Notes: a model not told the origin generated them from the letters alone. Counted from the stretch's first letter, positions 7,219 to 14,855 are shown. The stretch is 16,266 bases of DNA from Sporomusa sp. (GCA_029256645.1 JAQSXM010000020.1:1-16266); one strand, 5' to 3'. A program made the numbers and translations.

Positions 7219-7238
7219 TTGTTGCAAAAAAGGTACTT
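7219..7238. promoter_or_regulatory. Second, half-degenerate activator site (acyl-CoA operon)
   Basis: TTGTTGCAAAAAAGGTACTT resembles the element at 2995-3014: TGTTGC and AGGTAC are shared in the same frame. It starts 42 bp after the first core, compared with 44 bp in the other control region. Confidence 0.55.
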
Positions 7239-7311
7239 AAATATAATGTGCTAGTTGTAGCGATGCGGAAGATTCGTTGATTCTGCAGGGAAGCCAGGCA
7301 AAGTTTATTGT

Positions 7312-7327
7312 TGGCATAGAAATTGCT
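7312..7327 (+). promoter_or_regulatory. Sigma-54 (-24/-12) promoter of the acyl-CoA/fix operon
   Basis: TTGGCATAGAAATTGCTT has GG (7313-7314) and GC (7325-7326) 12 bp apart, the sigma-54 spacing. The expected transcription start is near 7338, leaving a leader of about 38 nt before the GTG start codon. The element is nearly identical to that at 3077. Confidence 0.88.
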
Positions 7328-7375
7328 TATATATAAATACGAATTACTTGCAAGAAAAGAAAGGGGAGATTTAGA

Positions 7376-8950
7376 GTGTCAAAAATTATTACCGCCGATC
7401 AGGCTGCGGCTTTGATTCAAGATGGCGTGACTGTGGCTGCCACCGGGTTTGGCCTTGCTGCCTGGGCTGAAGAAGTTGCGCAGGCTATTGAAAAGAGATT
7501 TGTGGAAACAGGTCATCCCCGGAATATAACGCTAACCCATGCTTCAGCAATCGGTGACTGGAAAGAGCGGGGGACAACCCGGCTGGGTAAAGAGGGGCTT
7601 GTTAAGCGATGGATTGGTGCTCATATTGGATCATCAGCAGGGATGTCAAAACTCCTGGCTGAGAATAAAATAGAGGCCTATTGCCTGCCACAAGGGGTTA
7701 TTGTTCAACTGTTCCGGGAGATTGCGGCTAAAAGGCCAGGACTTATTACTAAAATCGGTTTGGGAACCTTTGTCGATCCTCGGGTTGATGGCGCTAAGAT
7801 GAATTCTGCCACTACTGAAGATATTGTTAAAGTAGTTGAGTTTGAAGGCGAAGAGTGGCTCTTCTATAAGACCTTTCCCATTAACGTAGCAATCATCAGA
7901 GGTACTACTGTTGATGAACATGGTAACCTGACTATGGAAAAAGAGGGAGTTCTTATGGAAGCGCTTCCCTTAGCCCAGGCAACGAAAAACTCCGGCGGTA
8001 TTGTTATTGTACAGGCCGAATATCTGGCAAAGGCCGGTTCCTTACATCCTAAGCAAGTGAAAGTTCCCGGCATTCTTGTTGACCACATCGTGGTGGCAAC
8101 CAAGCAGGAGTCTTGCTGGCAGACCGAGGGCCTGTATTTTAGTCCAGCGTTTGCCGGTGACATTAAAGTTCCGCTAAACAGCATTCCCGAGCTGCCTATG
8201 GATGAACGGAAGATTATTGCCCGTCGCGCTGCTATGGAATTAGCCCCTAATACTATCGTCAACTTAGGTGTCGGTATTCCCAGTGATGTTGCAGCGATAG
8301 CCGCTGAGGAGAAAGTAACAGATTTATTGACATTAACTACAGAAGCTGGCGGCATCGGGGGCGTTCCAGCCAGTCTGCCTCATTTTGGTCAATCTTATAA
8401 CGGTGAGGCCGTGGTCGAGCACCACTCCCAATTTGATTATTATGACGGCGGCGGCATCGATGTGGCTTTTCTGGGACTGGCTCAAACCGATAAAGACGGT
8501 AACGTAAATGTAAGTAAATTTAAAGGCCGTCCTATGGGGTGCGGCGGCTTTATCAATATTACCCAGAGTTCTAAAAAAGTAGTTTATTGTGGTTCTTTTA
8601 CCGCTGGCGGACTGGAAGTTACGGCCCAGGACGGCAAGCTTGTCATTGGTAAAGAAGGTAAAAGTATGAAATTCATCAATACTGTTGAACAGATTACCTT
8701 TAGCGGCAAATATGCACAACAGGTTAAACAGCCGGTAGTATATGTTACCGAACGTGCTGTATTTGTTTTAGAGAATGGGCAAATGACCCTGACTGAGATT
8801 GCTCCTGGTATTGACCTGGAAAAAGATGTCCTGGCGCTTATGGATTTTAAACCTGTCATTTCCCCTGCGTTGAAAACCATGCCCAGTGAGATTTTCCAGC
8901 CTAAGTGGGGGCAGCTCAGGCAGATTGTCGAAGCTAAAACGAAAGGATGA
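7376..8950 (+). CDS. Acyl-CoA:carboxylate CoA-transferase (type I, YdiF/Pct-like)
   Basis: 524 residues, the length of a fused alpha-beta type I CoA-transferase such as propionate or acetate CoA-transferase. The N-terminal half has the glycine-rich ITADQAAALIQDGVTVAATG. The C-terminal half has NLGVGIPSDVA (296-306) and LTTEAGGIGGVP (320-331), in which Glu323 is at the position of the catalytic glutamate that forms the gamma-glutamyl-CoA thioester. The GTG start has AAGGGGAG 8 bp upstream. The enzyme swaps CoA between a product thioester and an incoming acid, so the pathway can activate its substrate without spending ATP. It is the first gene of the sigma-54 operon, and the dehydrogenase gene starts 6 bp after its stop. 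Which acid is used cannot be told. Confidence 0.9.
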   Translation: MSKIITADQAAALIQDGVTVAATGFGLAAWAEEVAQAIEKRFVETGHPRNITLTHASAIGDWKERGTTRLGKEGLVKRWIGAHIGSSAGMSKLLAENKIEAYCLPQGVIVQLFREIAAKRPGLITKIGLGTFVDPRVDGAKMNSATTEDIVKVVEFEGEEWLFYKTFPINVAIIRGTTVDEHGNLTMEKEGVLMEALPLAQATKNSGGIVIVQAEYLAKAGSLHPKQVKVPGILVDHIVVATKQESCWQTEGLYFSPAFAGDIKVPLNSIPELPMDERKIIARRAAMELAPNTIVNLGVGIPSDVAAIAAEEKVTDLLTLTTEAGGIGGVPASLPHFGQSYNGEAVVEHHSQFDYYDGGGIDVAFLGLAQTDKDGNVNVSKFKGRPMGCGGFINITQSSKKVVYCGSFTAGGLEVTAQDGKLVIGKEGKSMKFINTVEQITFSGKYAQQVKQPVVYVTERAVFVLENGQMTLTEIAPGIDLEKDVLALMDFKPVISPALKTMPSEIFQPKWGQLRQIVEAKTKG

Positions 8951-8956
8951 TAAACC

Positions 8957-10099
8957 ATGGTTGATATGACGCTTACCCCTCTGCAGCAGAAGGTGCAAGA
9001 ATTGGCAAAGGCATTTACGGCTGAACATATCATTCCCGTAGCCGAGGAATGGGATGCGAAAGGTGAATTTCATGAATTCATCCTGGAAGAGGTTAAAAAG
9101 GCCGGGTTAAATTGTATGGCAGTGCCGACAGAGTATGGCGGCCCTGGTTACGATGCTGTTACTCAATCGGTCGTCGTTGAAGAATGGGGTTATGGTTGTG
9201 CTGCATTTGCAACTACTCTTGGCGGCAACGGGCTGAGTTCTTATCCTCTGGCTATTGCCGGCACAGAAGAGCAAAAGCAATTGTACTATGGACGGCTGGT
9301 TGCCGGCGGTATGGGTGGCTTTGCCCTTACCGAACCGGGTGCCGGTTCGGATGCAGGCGCTTGCGCTACTACTGCTAAATTAGATGGTGATGAGTGGGTA
9401 CTTAACGGGACCAAATGCTTTGCCACGACTTGTGGCTATGCGAACATCATGGTTATATTTGCATCTACCGATCTTAGCAAAGGGGTTAAGGGCCTAAGTG
9501 CGTTCATCGTGGAAAAAGAGCGCGAGGGTGTTATCGTCGGTGCAGTGGAGCATAAAATGGGTATTCGCAGCTCCAATACGGTGGAGCTTATTTTGAAAAA
9601 CGTGAGAATTCCCCAAAATCACCTGCTGGGTAAAGAAGGCGAAGGCATGAAAATTGCCATGAAAACGCTTGATATGGCCAGACCTATCGTAGCTTCGATG
9701 GGGGTAGGCATCGCCCGCCGGGCTCTTGAGGCAGCGATTAAATATGCCAAAGAATACCTGGATGTGAATGGCAAGCCTATCGGTACCCATCAGGCTGTGG
9801 CATTTAAATTGGCTGATATGGCAACCCAGGTGGAAGCAGCCAGACAGTTAGTCCGTAATGCCCTCCGCCTGAAAGACGCTGGTGTACCTTACACCAAGGA
9901 AGCTGCTATGGCTAAGACCTATGCCACCGATACTGCGATGCGGGTGACCGCAGATGCAGTAGAACTGATGGGATATTACGGTTACTCTCAGGATTCCTTC
10001 GTGGAAAAGCTTATGCGTGATGCCAAGGTCACCCAAATTTACGAAGGCACTAATCAGGTTCAACGGATTGTCATATCCGGGCTGTTGCTTAACTCGTAA
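8957..10099 (+). CDS. Acyl-CoA dehydrogenase with intact active site
   Basis: 380 residues, the standard size for short/medium-chain acyl-CoA dehydrogenases. Seen in order: helical N-domain; LTEPGAGSDAG (124-134) in the FAD/substrate-binding region; KMGIRSSNT (200-208); the C-terminal bundle; and QIYEGTNQVQR (360-370), where Glu363 is the catalytic base that takes the alpha proton in MCAD and SCAD. The enzyme interconverts acyl-CoA and 2-enoyl-CoA, with its FAD exchanging electrons with an ETF. The ATG overlaps the downstream edge of the transferase gene's ribosome region (AAGG, about 10 bp). Its neighbours FixAB are its likely electron partners. Direction (oxidation, or enoyl-CoA reduction as in CaiA and acryloyl-CoA reductase) cannot be read from the sequence. 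Confidence 0.92.
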   Translation: MVDMTLTPLQQKVQELAKAFTAEHIIPVAEEWDAKGEFHEFILEEVKKAGLNCMAVPTEYGGPGYDAVTQSVVVEEWGYGCAAFATTLGGNGLSSYPLAIAGTEEQKQLYYGRLVAGGMGGFALTEPGAGSDAGACATTAKLDGDEWVLNGTKCFATTCGYANIMVIFASTDLSKGVKGLSAFIVEKEREGVIVGAVEHKMGIRSSNTVELILKNVRIPQNHLLGKEGEGMKIAMKTLDMARPIVASMGVGIARRALEAAIKYAKEYLDVNGKPIGTHQAVAFKLADMATQVEAARQLVRNALRLKDAGVPYTKEAAMAKTYATDTAMRVTADAVELMGYYGYSQDSFVEKLMRDAKVTQIYEGTNQVQRIVISGLLLNS

Positions 10100-10133
10100 G
10101 TAAGCTGCGGCAAAGAGAATAGGAGGGGTACGC

Positions 10134-11273
10134 ATGAGTTACGCATTAACAGAAGAGCAACAACTGATTCAGCAAAATGCCCGGGAATTTGCTCAAGAAT
10201 ACATAGAACCGGCTGCGGCCGGAATAGACAATACGAGCCTATTTCCGGAAGAAATAGTTCAAAAGATGGCTGAACACGATTTTCTCGGGATATTTATGCC
10301 GGGAGAATATGGTGGTGCTGAGGCCGGATATCTCAGCTATGCGTTAATTGTCGAAGAATTGTCACGTGTAAGCGGTGCTGTCGCGGCTATCCTTATTAAT
10401 CACGCGTCCCTGGCAGCCTATGCGATTAACCAGTGGGGTTCGGCTGAACAGAAACAGAACTATCTACCCTTTTTGTGCAATGGTCAGAAGCTGGGCGCTT
10501 TTGCTCTTACTGAGCCTGGCGCTGCTCCGGGGGCAGGCGCGCATAAGGTTGTGGCAGTTAAAGACAGTGATGGCTATGTACTAAATGGACGTAAGTGCTA
10601 TGTTGCCAACGGTGGTGTGGCAGGTGTGTATATTGTATTTGCGCTAACCAATCCCGAGGCTGGAGCCAAAGGGATGAGCGCTTTTGTTGTTGATAGTAAA
10701 ACTGCCGGACTATCGGTAGCCCGGACTATCGAAAAAATGGGCTTGCGTGGTTGTCCGTCCGCTGAATTAATATTTGAGAATGTAAGAATCCCGGAATCCA
10801 GCCTGCTGGGAATTGAAGGCGCAGGCCTGGCTATTGCCTCAGCTGCACAAGCTGTTGCCAGTGTGGCTGAAGCCGCTATGGTGGTTGGTATTGCACAGGC
10901 TGCGATGGTAGATGCTGTGAAATATGGCAAACAAAGAATCCAGTTCCGCCGCCCTATTGCCAGCTTCCCAGCCATCCAAACGATGTTGGCAGACATGGCT
11001 ACTAACATTCACTTAGCCCGGCTGGCAGTGTATGATGCTGCCACGCTGATTGAAAGTGGAGAATCGTTTGCAAATGAAGCCGCGATGGTGAAGCTATTTG
11101 CCGCCCGTATCGGCCAAAACGCATTGATTGATGTTATTCAGATTGAGGGTGGCTATGGATATAGCCAGGAAATGGTTGCTTCCCGGCTTTATCGCGATGT
11201 TAAGGGAGCGATTATTAAGGGCAGCTCGGCCGACTTTCCTGAAAAAACAATAGCAGACGCATTGTTGGCCTAA
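10134..11273 (+). CDS. Acyl-CoA dehydrogenase paralogue lacking the catalytic Glu
   Basis: 379 residues with the full acyl-CoA dehydrogenase fold (EELSRVSGAVAAILINH, LTEPGAAPGAGA, KMGLRGCPSAELIFENVRIP, FRRPIASFPAIQTMLADMATN). Three functional spots have changed. Compared without gaps to the preceding paralogue, the YEGT motif (362-365 there) reads KGSS here, so Gly or Lys replaces the catalytic Glu. The alternative Glu position used by isovaleryl- and long-chain enzymes, in the 237-245 helix, also has no acidic residue. The FAD-loop GAGSDA is GAAPGAGA. The protein may be a non-catalytic partner in a heteromer, or may do a different reaction. AGGAGGGG lies well placed before the ATG; the gene follows its paralogue by 34 bp. 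Confidence 0.85.
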   Translation: MSYALTEEQQLIQQNAREFAQEYIEPAAAGIDNTSLFPEEIVQKMAEHDFLGIFMPGEYGGAEAGYLSYALIVEELSRVSGAVAAILINHASLAAYAINQWGSAEQKQNYLPFLCNGQKLGAFALTEPGAAPGAGAHKVVAVKDSDGYVLNGRKCYVANGGVAGVYIVFALTNPEAGAKGMSAFVVDSKTAGLSVARTIEKMGLRGCPSAELIFENVRIPESSLLGIEGAGLAIASAAQAVASVAEAAMVVGIAQAAMVDAVKYGKQRIQFRRPIASFPAIQTMLADMATNIHLARLAVYDAATLIESGESFANEAAMVKLFAARIGQNALIDVIQIEGGYGYSQEMVASRLYRDVKGAIIKGSSADFPEKTIADALLA

Positions 11274-11302
11274 TTTCAAATACGATACTTTACTATATTA
11301 AC

Positions 11303-11338
11303 AACGCTTCACCGCTGGCGCCTGATTTAACGCGTTGT
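11303..11338. repeat. Intergenic 23-bp repeat, copy 2, within a hairpin
   Basis: Positions 11303-11325 match 5229-5251 at 21 of 23 bases. In this copy ACAACGC (11301-11307) pairs with GCGTTGT (11332-11338), placing the repeat in a stem-loop between the second dehydrogenase and fixA. Only these two copies were seen in the window. Confidence 0.45.
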
Positions 11339-11352
11339 ATGTAATTTGAACC

Positions 11353-11376
11353 GGAGAGGGTTGTTTCACCCTCTCC
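11353..11376 (+). promoter_or_regulatory. Perfect 9-bp hairpin in the fixA leader
   Basis: GGAGAGGGT (11353-11361) and ACCCTCTCC (11368-11376) are exact complements with a 6-nt loop, ending 21 bp before the fixA ATG. No T-run follows, so it is unlikely to be an intrinsic terminator. It may protect or process the operon mRNA. GGAGAGGG also resembles a ribosome site and is sequestered in the stem. The true fixA site AAAGGGG is outside the hairpin. Confidence 0.45.
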
Positions 11377-11397
11377 ACAAAGAGAAAGGGGAAAACC

Positions 11398-12174
11398 ATG
11401 CAAAAGCTTCTTGTCTGCTACAAGTGGGTACTAGACGAACAAGACATTAAAATTACCGGCGATTTGTCCCTTGATACCAGCCGGGCTAAATACAAAATCA
11501 GCGATTATGACAAAAACGCAATAGAAGCAGGAGCACTCCTGGCTGAACAGCACGGCGTCAGTGTTGAAGCCCTCACTTTTGGCACCGCTGCGGCCAAACA
11601 ATCCTTGAAAGACGCCCTGTCCCGGGGACTGGACAAGGTGTACTGGATTGGCGATGCAGTGGCAGAACAGGCAGATGCTTTTGTGACTGCCAACGTATTG
11701 GCCGCTGCTATCAAAAAAGCCGGGCAGTTTGATCTGATCCTGTGCGGGGAAGGCAGCGCCGACTCCTATAGCCAGCAGACGGCTCCCCGCCTGGCAGCTC
11801 TACTTGGCATTCCTGCCATCACCTTTGTGCAGCAGCTTACCGTTACTGACGGCCAGGTAACCGCTACCCGCAAACTGGGCGATTGTACAGAGGAAGTAAC
11901 CGTCACCGGTCCGGCCGTAATCAGTGTTTTACCGGAAATCAACAAACCACGGATACCTGGCTTAAAGCAGGTTATGGGTGCTGCCAAAAAACCTTCCGAA
12001 GAATTGGCAGTAGCTGATTTAGGTCTTGCCGCTGAAGCGTTGGCGCCTAAGGTGCGCAGCTTGTCGGTGAAAGGCTATGTCATGGACCGGAAAAAAGTCA
12101 TCTTTAAAGAGGCTGATCAGGCCGATAATGTTGCCAAGTTAGTTGCCAGCCTTGCCCAAGCGGGCCTGTGCTAG
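11398..12174 (+). CDS. fixA: Electron-transfer flavoprotein beta subunit, FixA type
   Basis: 258 residues. It matches the FixA/YdiQ branch of ETF-beta: CYKWVLDEQDI at the start, LDTSRAKYKISDYDKNAIEAG, LSRGLDKVYWIGD, DLILCGEGSADSYSQQTAP (the nucleotide-binding loop) and INKPRIPGLKQVMGAAKKP. It pairs with FixB, whose gene starts 18 bp downstream, to form a flavoprotein that carries electrons between the acyl-CoA dehydrogenase(s) or NADH and FixC. AAAGGGG precedes the ATG. The complete fixABCX set downstream makes the assignment firm. Whether this subunit binds a second FAD for electron bifurcation, or AMP as in ordinary ETFs, cannot be settled by eye. Confidence 0.92.
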   Translation: MQKLLVCYKWVLDEQDIKITGDLSLDTSRAKYKISDYDKNAIEAGALLAEQHGVSVEALTFGTAAAKQSLKDALSRGLDKVYWIGDAVAEQADAFVTANVLAAAIKKAGQFDLILCGEGSADSYSQQTAPRLAALLGIPAITFVQQLTVTDGQVTATRKLGDCTEEVTVTGPAVISVLPEINKPRIPGLKQVMGAAKKPSEELAVADLGLAAEALAPKVRSLSVKGYVMDRKKVIFKEADQADNVAKLVASLAQAGLC

Positions 12175-12192
12175 AGGAAAGGGGTAAAGAAC

Positions 12193-13125
12193 ATGCCAGG
12201 AATTTGGATCTATTCAGAAGATAGCGCAGTGGCCAGACAACTCTTGACCGCTGGTCTCGAACTCAAACAGGCTATGCATCAGGCTGTTGCCGTACTGACG
12301 CTAAGCAGTGAAGACGCACCGGCTTTTATTGCCGCCGGCGCTGACAAAGTATATGTAGTAAAAGGCAACAATCCGTGGCCTGAGAGCTATGCCAAGGCTG
12401 TAGCCGACATCGTAGTCAAAGAGGAAGCGCAGGTTGTGTTGGTTGGCGGAACCCTGCGGGGCAAAGATCTGGCTGCCACAGTAGCTGCCACCCTGAAGGC
12501 TGGTCTTGTTACCGATGCTTTGAGCATTAGTTATGTTAACGATGCCATTGAAACCACCCGTTTAGTCTATGGTGGTTTGGCTGTGCGTACTGAATCGGTA
12601 GTACTGCCGGCACTTGTTACCATACCAGCCCGGACCTTCCCTGAAGCAACCGCACAGGGCGTTGGTCCAGGCGAAGTGGTGACTGTCGAAACAGCCAATG
12701 CTGACGCGCGGGTCGCAATCACTAACGTTTGCCCCATTGTTCGCCATGGCGCAGATATTGCAGCCGCTGACCGTGTGGTTTGCGTTGGTCGTGGTTTAAA
12801 CAAAAAAGAAGATCTGGCACTGGTCGAAGCGCTGGCCGCGGCTGTCGGGGCTGAAATCGGCTGCACTCGTGGTATTTCCGAAGATTATCACTGGCTGCCT
12901 AATGATCGCTATATTGGAATTTCCGGTCAGAAGGTCAAGCCCGAACTCTATATCGGTATGGGAATCTCCGGTCAGGTACAACATGTGGTGGGGGTTAGGG
13001 ATTCCAAGGTGATTGTTGCCATTGATACCAATGAAAAGGCCCCAATTTTTGAAGCAGCTGATTATGGCATAGTAGGAGATCTCTACGAAGTAGTGCCCTT
13101 ACTGACCAAAGCACTGCAAAAATAG
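12193..13125 (+). CDS. fixB: Electron-transfer flavoprotein alpha subunit, FixB type
   Basis: 310 residues. The N-terminal ETF fold (GIWIYSEDS; LVGGTLRGKDLAATVAATL) is followed by the C-terminal FAD domain with its conserved run: VGRGLNKKEDL (264-274), then TRGISEDYHWLPNDRYIG, PELYIGMGISGQVQHVVG, DSKVIVAIDTNEKAPIF and ADYGIVGDLYEVVP. These bind the electron-transferring FAD. GGAAAGGGG lies before the ATG, 18 bp after fixA. With FixA it forms the soluble electron carrier serving FixC/FixX. Confidence 0.93.
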   Translation: MPGIWIYSEDSAVARQLLTAGLELKQAMHQAVAVLTLSSEDAPAFIAAGADKVYVVKGNNPWPESYAKAVADIVVKEEAQVVLVGGTLRGKDLAATVAATLKAGLVTDALSISYVNDAIETTRLVYGGLAVRTESVVLPALVTIPARTFPEATAQGVGPGEVVTVETANADARVAITNVCPIVRHGADIAAADRVVCVGRGLNKKEDLALVEALAAAVGAEIGCTRGISEDYHWLPNDRYIGISGQKVKPELYIGMGISGQVQHVVGVRDSKVIVAIDTNEKAPIFEAADYGIVGDLYEVVPLLTKALQK

Positions 13126-13160
13126 CTAGTAATGTCGTTTACCATAGGGGGATTTATACC

Positions 13161-14444
13161 ATGTCAGCTGATGAAAAATTTGACGCCATAATTATCGGCG
13201 CCGGTCCGGCCGGCGCTGCCTGCGCCTACGTGTTAGCCAAAGCCGGTAAAAGTGTTCTATTGGTAGAGCGGGGTGTAAGTGCAGGCAGTAAAAACGTCAC
13301 AGGCGGACGTCTGTATACGTATGCACTGGAGTTGGTCGAGCCCGGTCTGTATCAGCAGGCTCCACTGGAACGAAAAGTAGTCAGGGAGCAAATTATGATG
13401 CTTGGACAAAACAGTGCAGTCACCATGGATTATGCCGACTACAGCTTCGGGGAAGGGGTTCCCCAGTCCTACTCAGTACTGAGGGCTCCCTTTGATGAAT
13501 GGTTTGCTGCCCAGGCCGAAACCCAGGGCGCCATGCTGGCTCCCGGAATTGTCGTAGATGAACTCATTGAAGCCGATGGCAAGATTGTCGGTATTAAAGC
13601 CGGTGACGATGAAATCTACGCAACAGTAGTCATCGCGGCCGACGGAGTTAATTCCTTCATCGCTCAGAAGGCCGGATTACGAGACGACATTACCGCTCAT
13701 AACGTCGGAGTGGGGGCTAAAGAAATTATCGAGCTGCCGGAAAAGATCATTGAGGACCGGTTTAACCTGCAGGCAGGCGAAGGGGCAGCCCGGGTGCTGA
13801 TTGGCTGTTCCGGTGGTGTGCTCGGTGGTGGCTTTCTCTATACAAACAAAGGAAGTATTTCTTTGGGGGTGGTGCTAAACCCGGAAGATCTGGCCAGGCG
13901 AGGCAAAAAAATTCATGAGATTGTTCAGGACTTAAAAATGCATCCCGCAATCTATCCGTTGGTCAAAGATGGGACAACCACAGAATATGGAGCCCATCTT
14001 GTTCCGGAAGTCGGTTATCATGCTATGCCGAAGAAACTCTACCGGGATGGGTTAGTGCTGGTAGGTGACGCTGCCGGTATGGTGGTGAATAGCGGTACTG
14101 TTCTCCGGGGGATTGATCTGGCCATCGTCAGCGGGGTAGCCGCGGCGCGGGCAATCTTAAAGAACGCTGAAGAGAGTAATGTTGGACCAGCTTATCTACA
14201 AGAGCTGGAAAACCTCTCGCTCCTGGCTACCATGAAGCTTTATGCTAACTTCCATGAACTGATGAGTAACCCGCGGATGATATCTGTATATCCGGCCATG
14301 GCCAATGACATGATGAAAACATTGTTTGCTGTGGACGGTAAGCTGCCGGAGCGCATGGACAAGGCCATGTTGAAGGTGTTGAAAAGGCATGTAACATTCG
14401 GCCAGCTCATTGCTGACGGTTGGAAGGGGTTTAAAGCCATATGA
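13161..14444 (+). CDS. fixC: FAD-dependent quinone oxidoreductase FixC (ETF-QO type)
   Basis: 427 residues, the usual FixC length. The N-terminal Rossmann motif GAGPAG (13-18) with VLLVERG binds FAD. VVIAADGVNS is the mid FAD/NADP-type motif, and LVLVGDAAGMVVNSG (about 295-309) contacts the FAD ribityl chain. The family is the bacterial relative of ETF:quinone oxidoreductase. It takes electrons from FixAB, or returns them, at the membrane and passes them via FixX to the quinone pool. It has no clear transmembrane helix, so association would be peripheral, as in the family. AGGGGG precedes the ATG. The last codons overlap fixX by 4 bases (ATGA), showing translational coupling. Confidence 0.92.
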   Translation: MSADEKFDAIIIGAGPAGAACAYVLAKAGKSVLLVERGVSAGSKNVTGGRLYTYALELVEPGLYQQAPLERKVVREQIMMLGQNSAVTMDYADYSFGEGVPQSYSVLRAPFDEWFAAQAETQGAMLAPGIVVDELIEADGKIVGIKAGDDEIYATVVIAADGVNSFIAQKAGLRDDITAHNVGVGAKEIIELPEKIIEDRFNLQAGEGAARVLIGCSGGVLGGGFLYTNKGSISLGVVLNPEDLARRGKKIHEIVQDLKMHPAIYPLVKDGTTTEYGAHLVPEVGYHAMPKKLYRDGLVLVGDAAGMVVNSGTVLRGIDLAIVSGVAAARAILKNAEESNVGPAYLQELENLSLLATMKLYANFHELMSNPRMISVYPAMANDMMKTLFAVDGKLPERMDKAMLKVLKRHVTFGQLIADGWKGFKAI

Positions 14445-14731
14445 CTGTAAAAAAGCTTTCACCTGAAGAGCTTCTGGGATTGAACAAATTTGCTGTAGAT
14501 GAAGAAGAAGCGCATATTGTCCTGGATAAGACTATTTGTGCCAAGTGCCAGGAAAAGCCCTGTCTTGTTGTCTGCCCGGCAGTGCTCTATACCTTAAAAG
14601 ATGGCGACATGAATTTTGATTATGCAGGGTGTTTAGAATGCGGTACTTGCCGGATTGTGTGCAAAGACAAGGGCATTATTAAGTGGACCTATCCGCGGGG
14701 TACCTTTGGTGTTGCTTTCCGCTGCGGTTAA
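14441..14731 (+). CDS. fixX: Ferredoxin-like protein FixX with two potential [4Fe-4S] sites
   Basis: 96 residues ending in the family signature YPRGTFGVAFRCG. Cysteines at 33, 36, 41 and 45 (C-x2-C-x4-C-x3-C-P) and at 64, 67, 70 and 74 (CLECGTC then IVC) make two complete cluster motifs, plus Cys95. From memory, the E. coli FixX has only enough cysteines for one cluster, while the FixX of nitrogen-fixing, bifurcating FixABCX carries two. The protein hands electrons between FixC and quinone or low-potential carriers. It starts inside the end of fixC (ATGA overlap), with AAGGGG about 12 bp upstream. Confidence 0.93.
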   Translation: MTVKKLSPEELLGLNKFAVDEEEAHIVLDKTICAKCQEKPCLVVCPAVLYTLKDGDMNFDYAGCLECGTCRIVCKDKGIIKWTYPRGTFGVAFRCG

Positions 14732-14750
14732 TGCAATCTAAAAAAGCAGT

Positions 14751-14786
14751 GTTATGTATCTAGCAAAATCTTGCTGGATACATAAC
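14751..14786 (+). promoter_or_regulatory. Long perfect hairpin between fixX and the transporter gene
   Basis: GTTATGTATC (14751-14760) pairs with GATACATAAC (14777-14786). The stem continues through one T-G pair and AGCAA/TTGCT to an AATC loop, giving 16 pairs without a bulge. No T-run follows on the + strand (GGCGAAATTG). It could mark an RNA processing or stability point that sets fix and transporter levels apart, or be an operator. A factor-dependent terminator cannot be excluded. Confidence 0.5.
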
Positions 14787-14855
14787 GGCGAAATTGACAG
14801 AAACATAAGAAAATACTGGCAATAAATTCAGAATTAATTGTGAGGGGATTAAAAA

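Noticed and set aside
7864..8355. Long minus-strand frame opposite the CoA-transferase gene
   Set aside because: It runs antisense to a gene with clear family motifs, and its translation shows no recognisable domain. Similar antisense frames elsewhere in the window were left out for the same reason.
12974..12990. Further activator-core copy (CAGGTACAACATGT) inside fixB
   Set aside because: Only half the motif matches, it is within conserved coding sequence, and no promoter is near.
14794..14825. Sigma-70 promoter before the transporter (TTGACA at 14794)
   Set aside because: No acceptable -10 hexamer lies 16-18 bp downstream.
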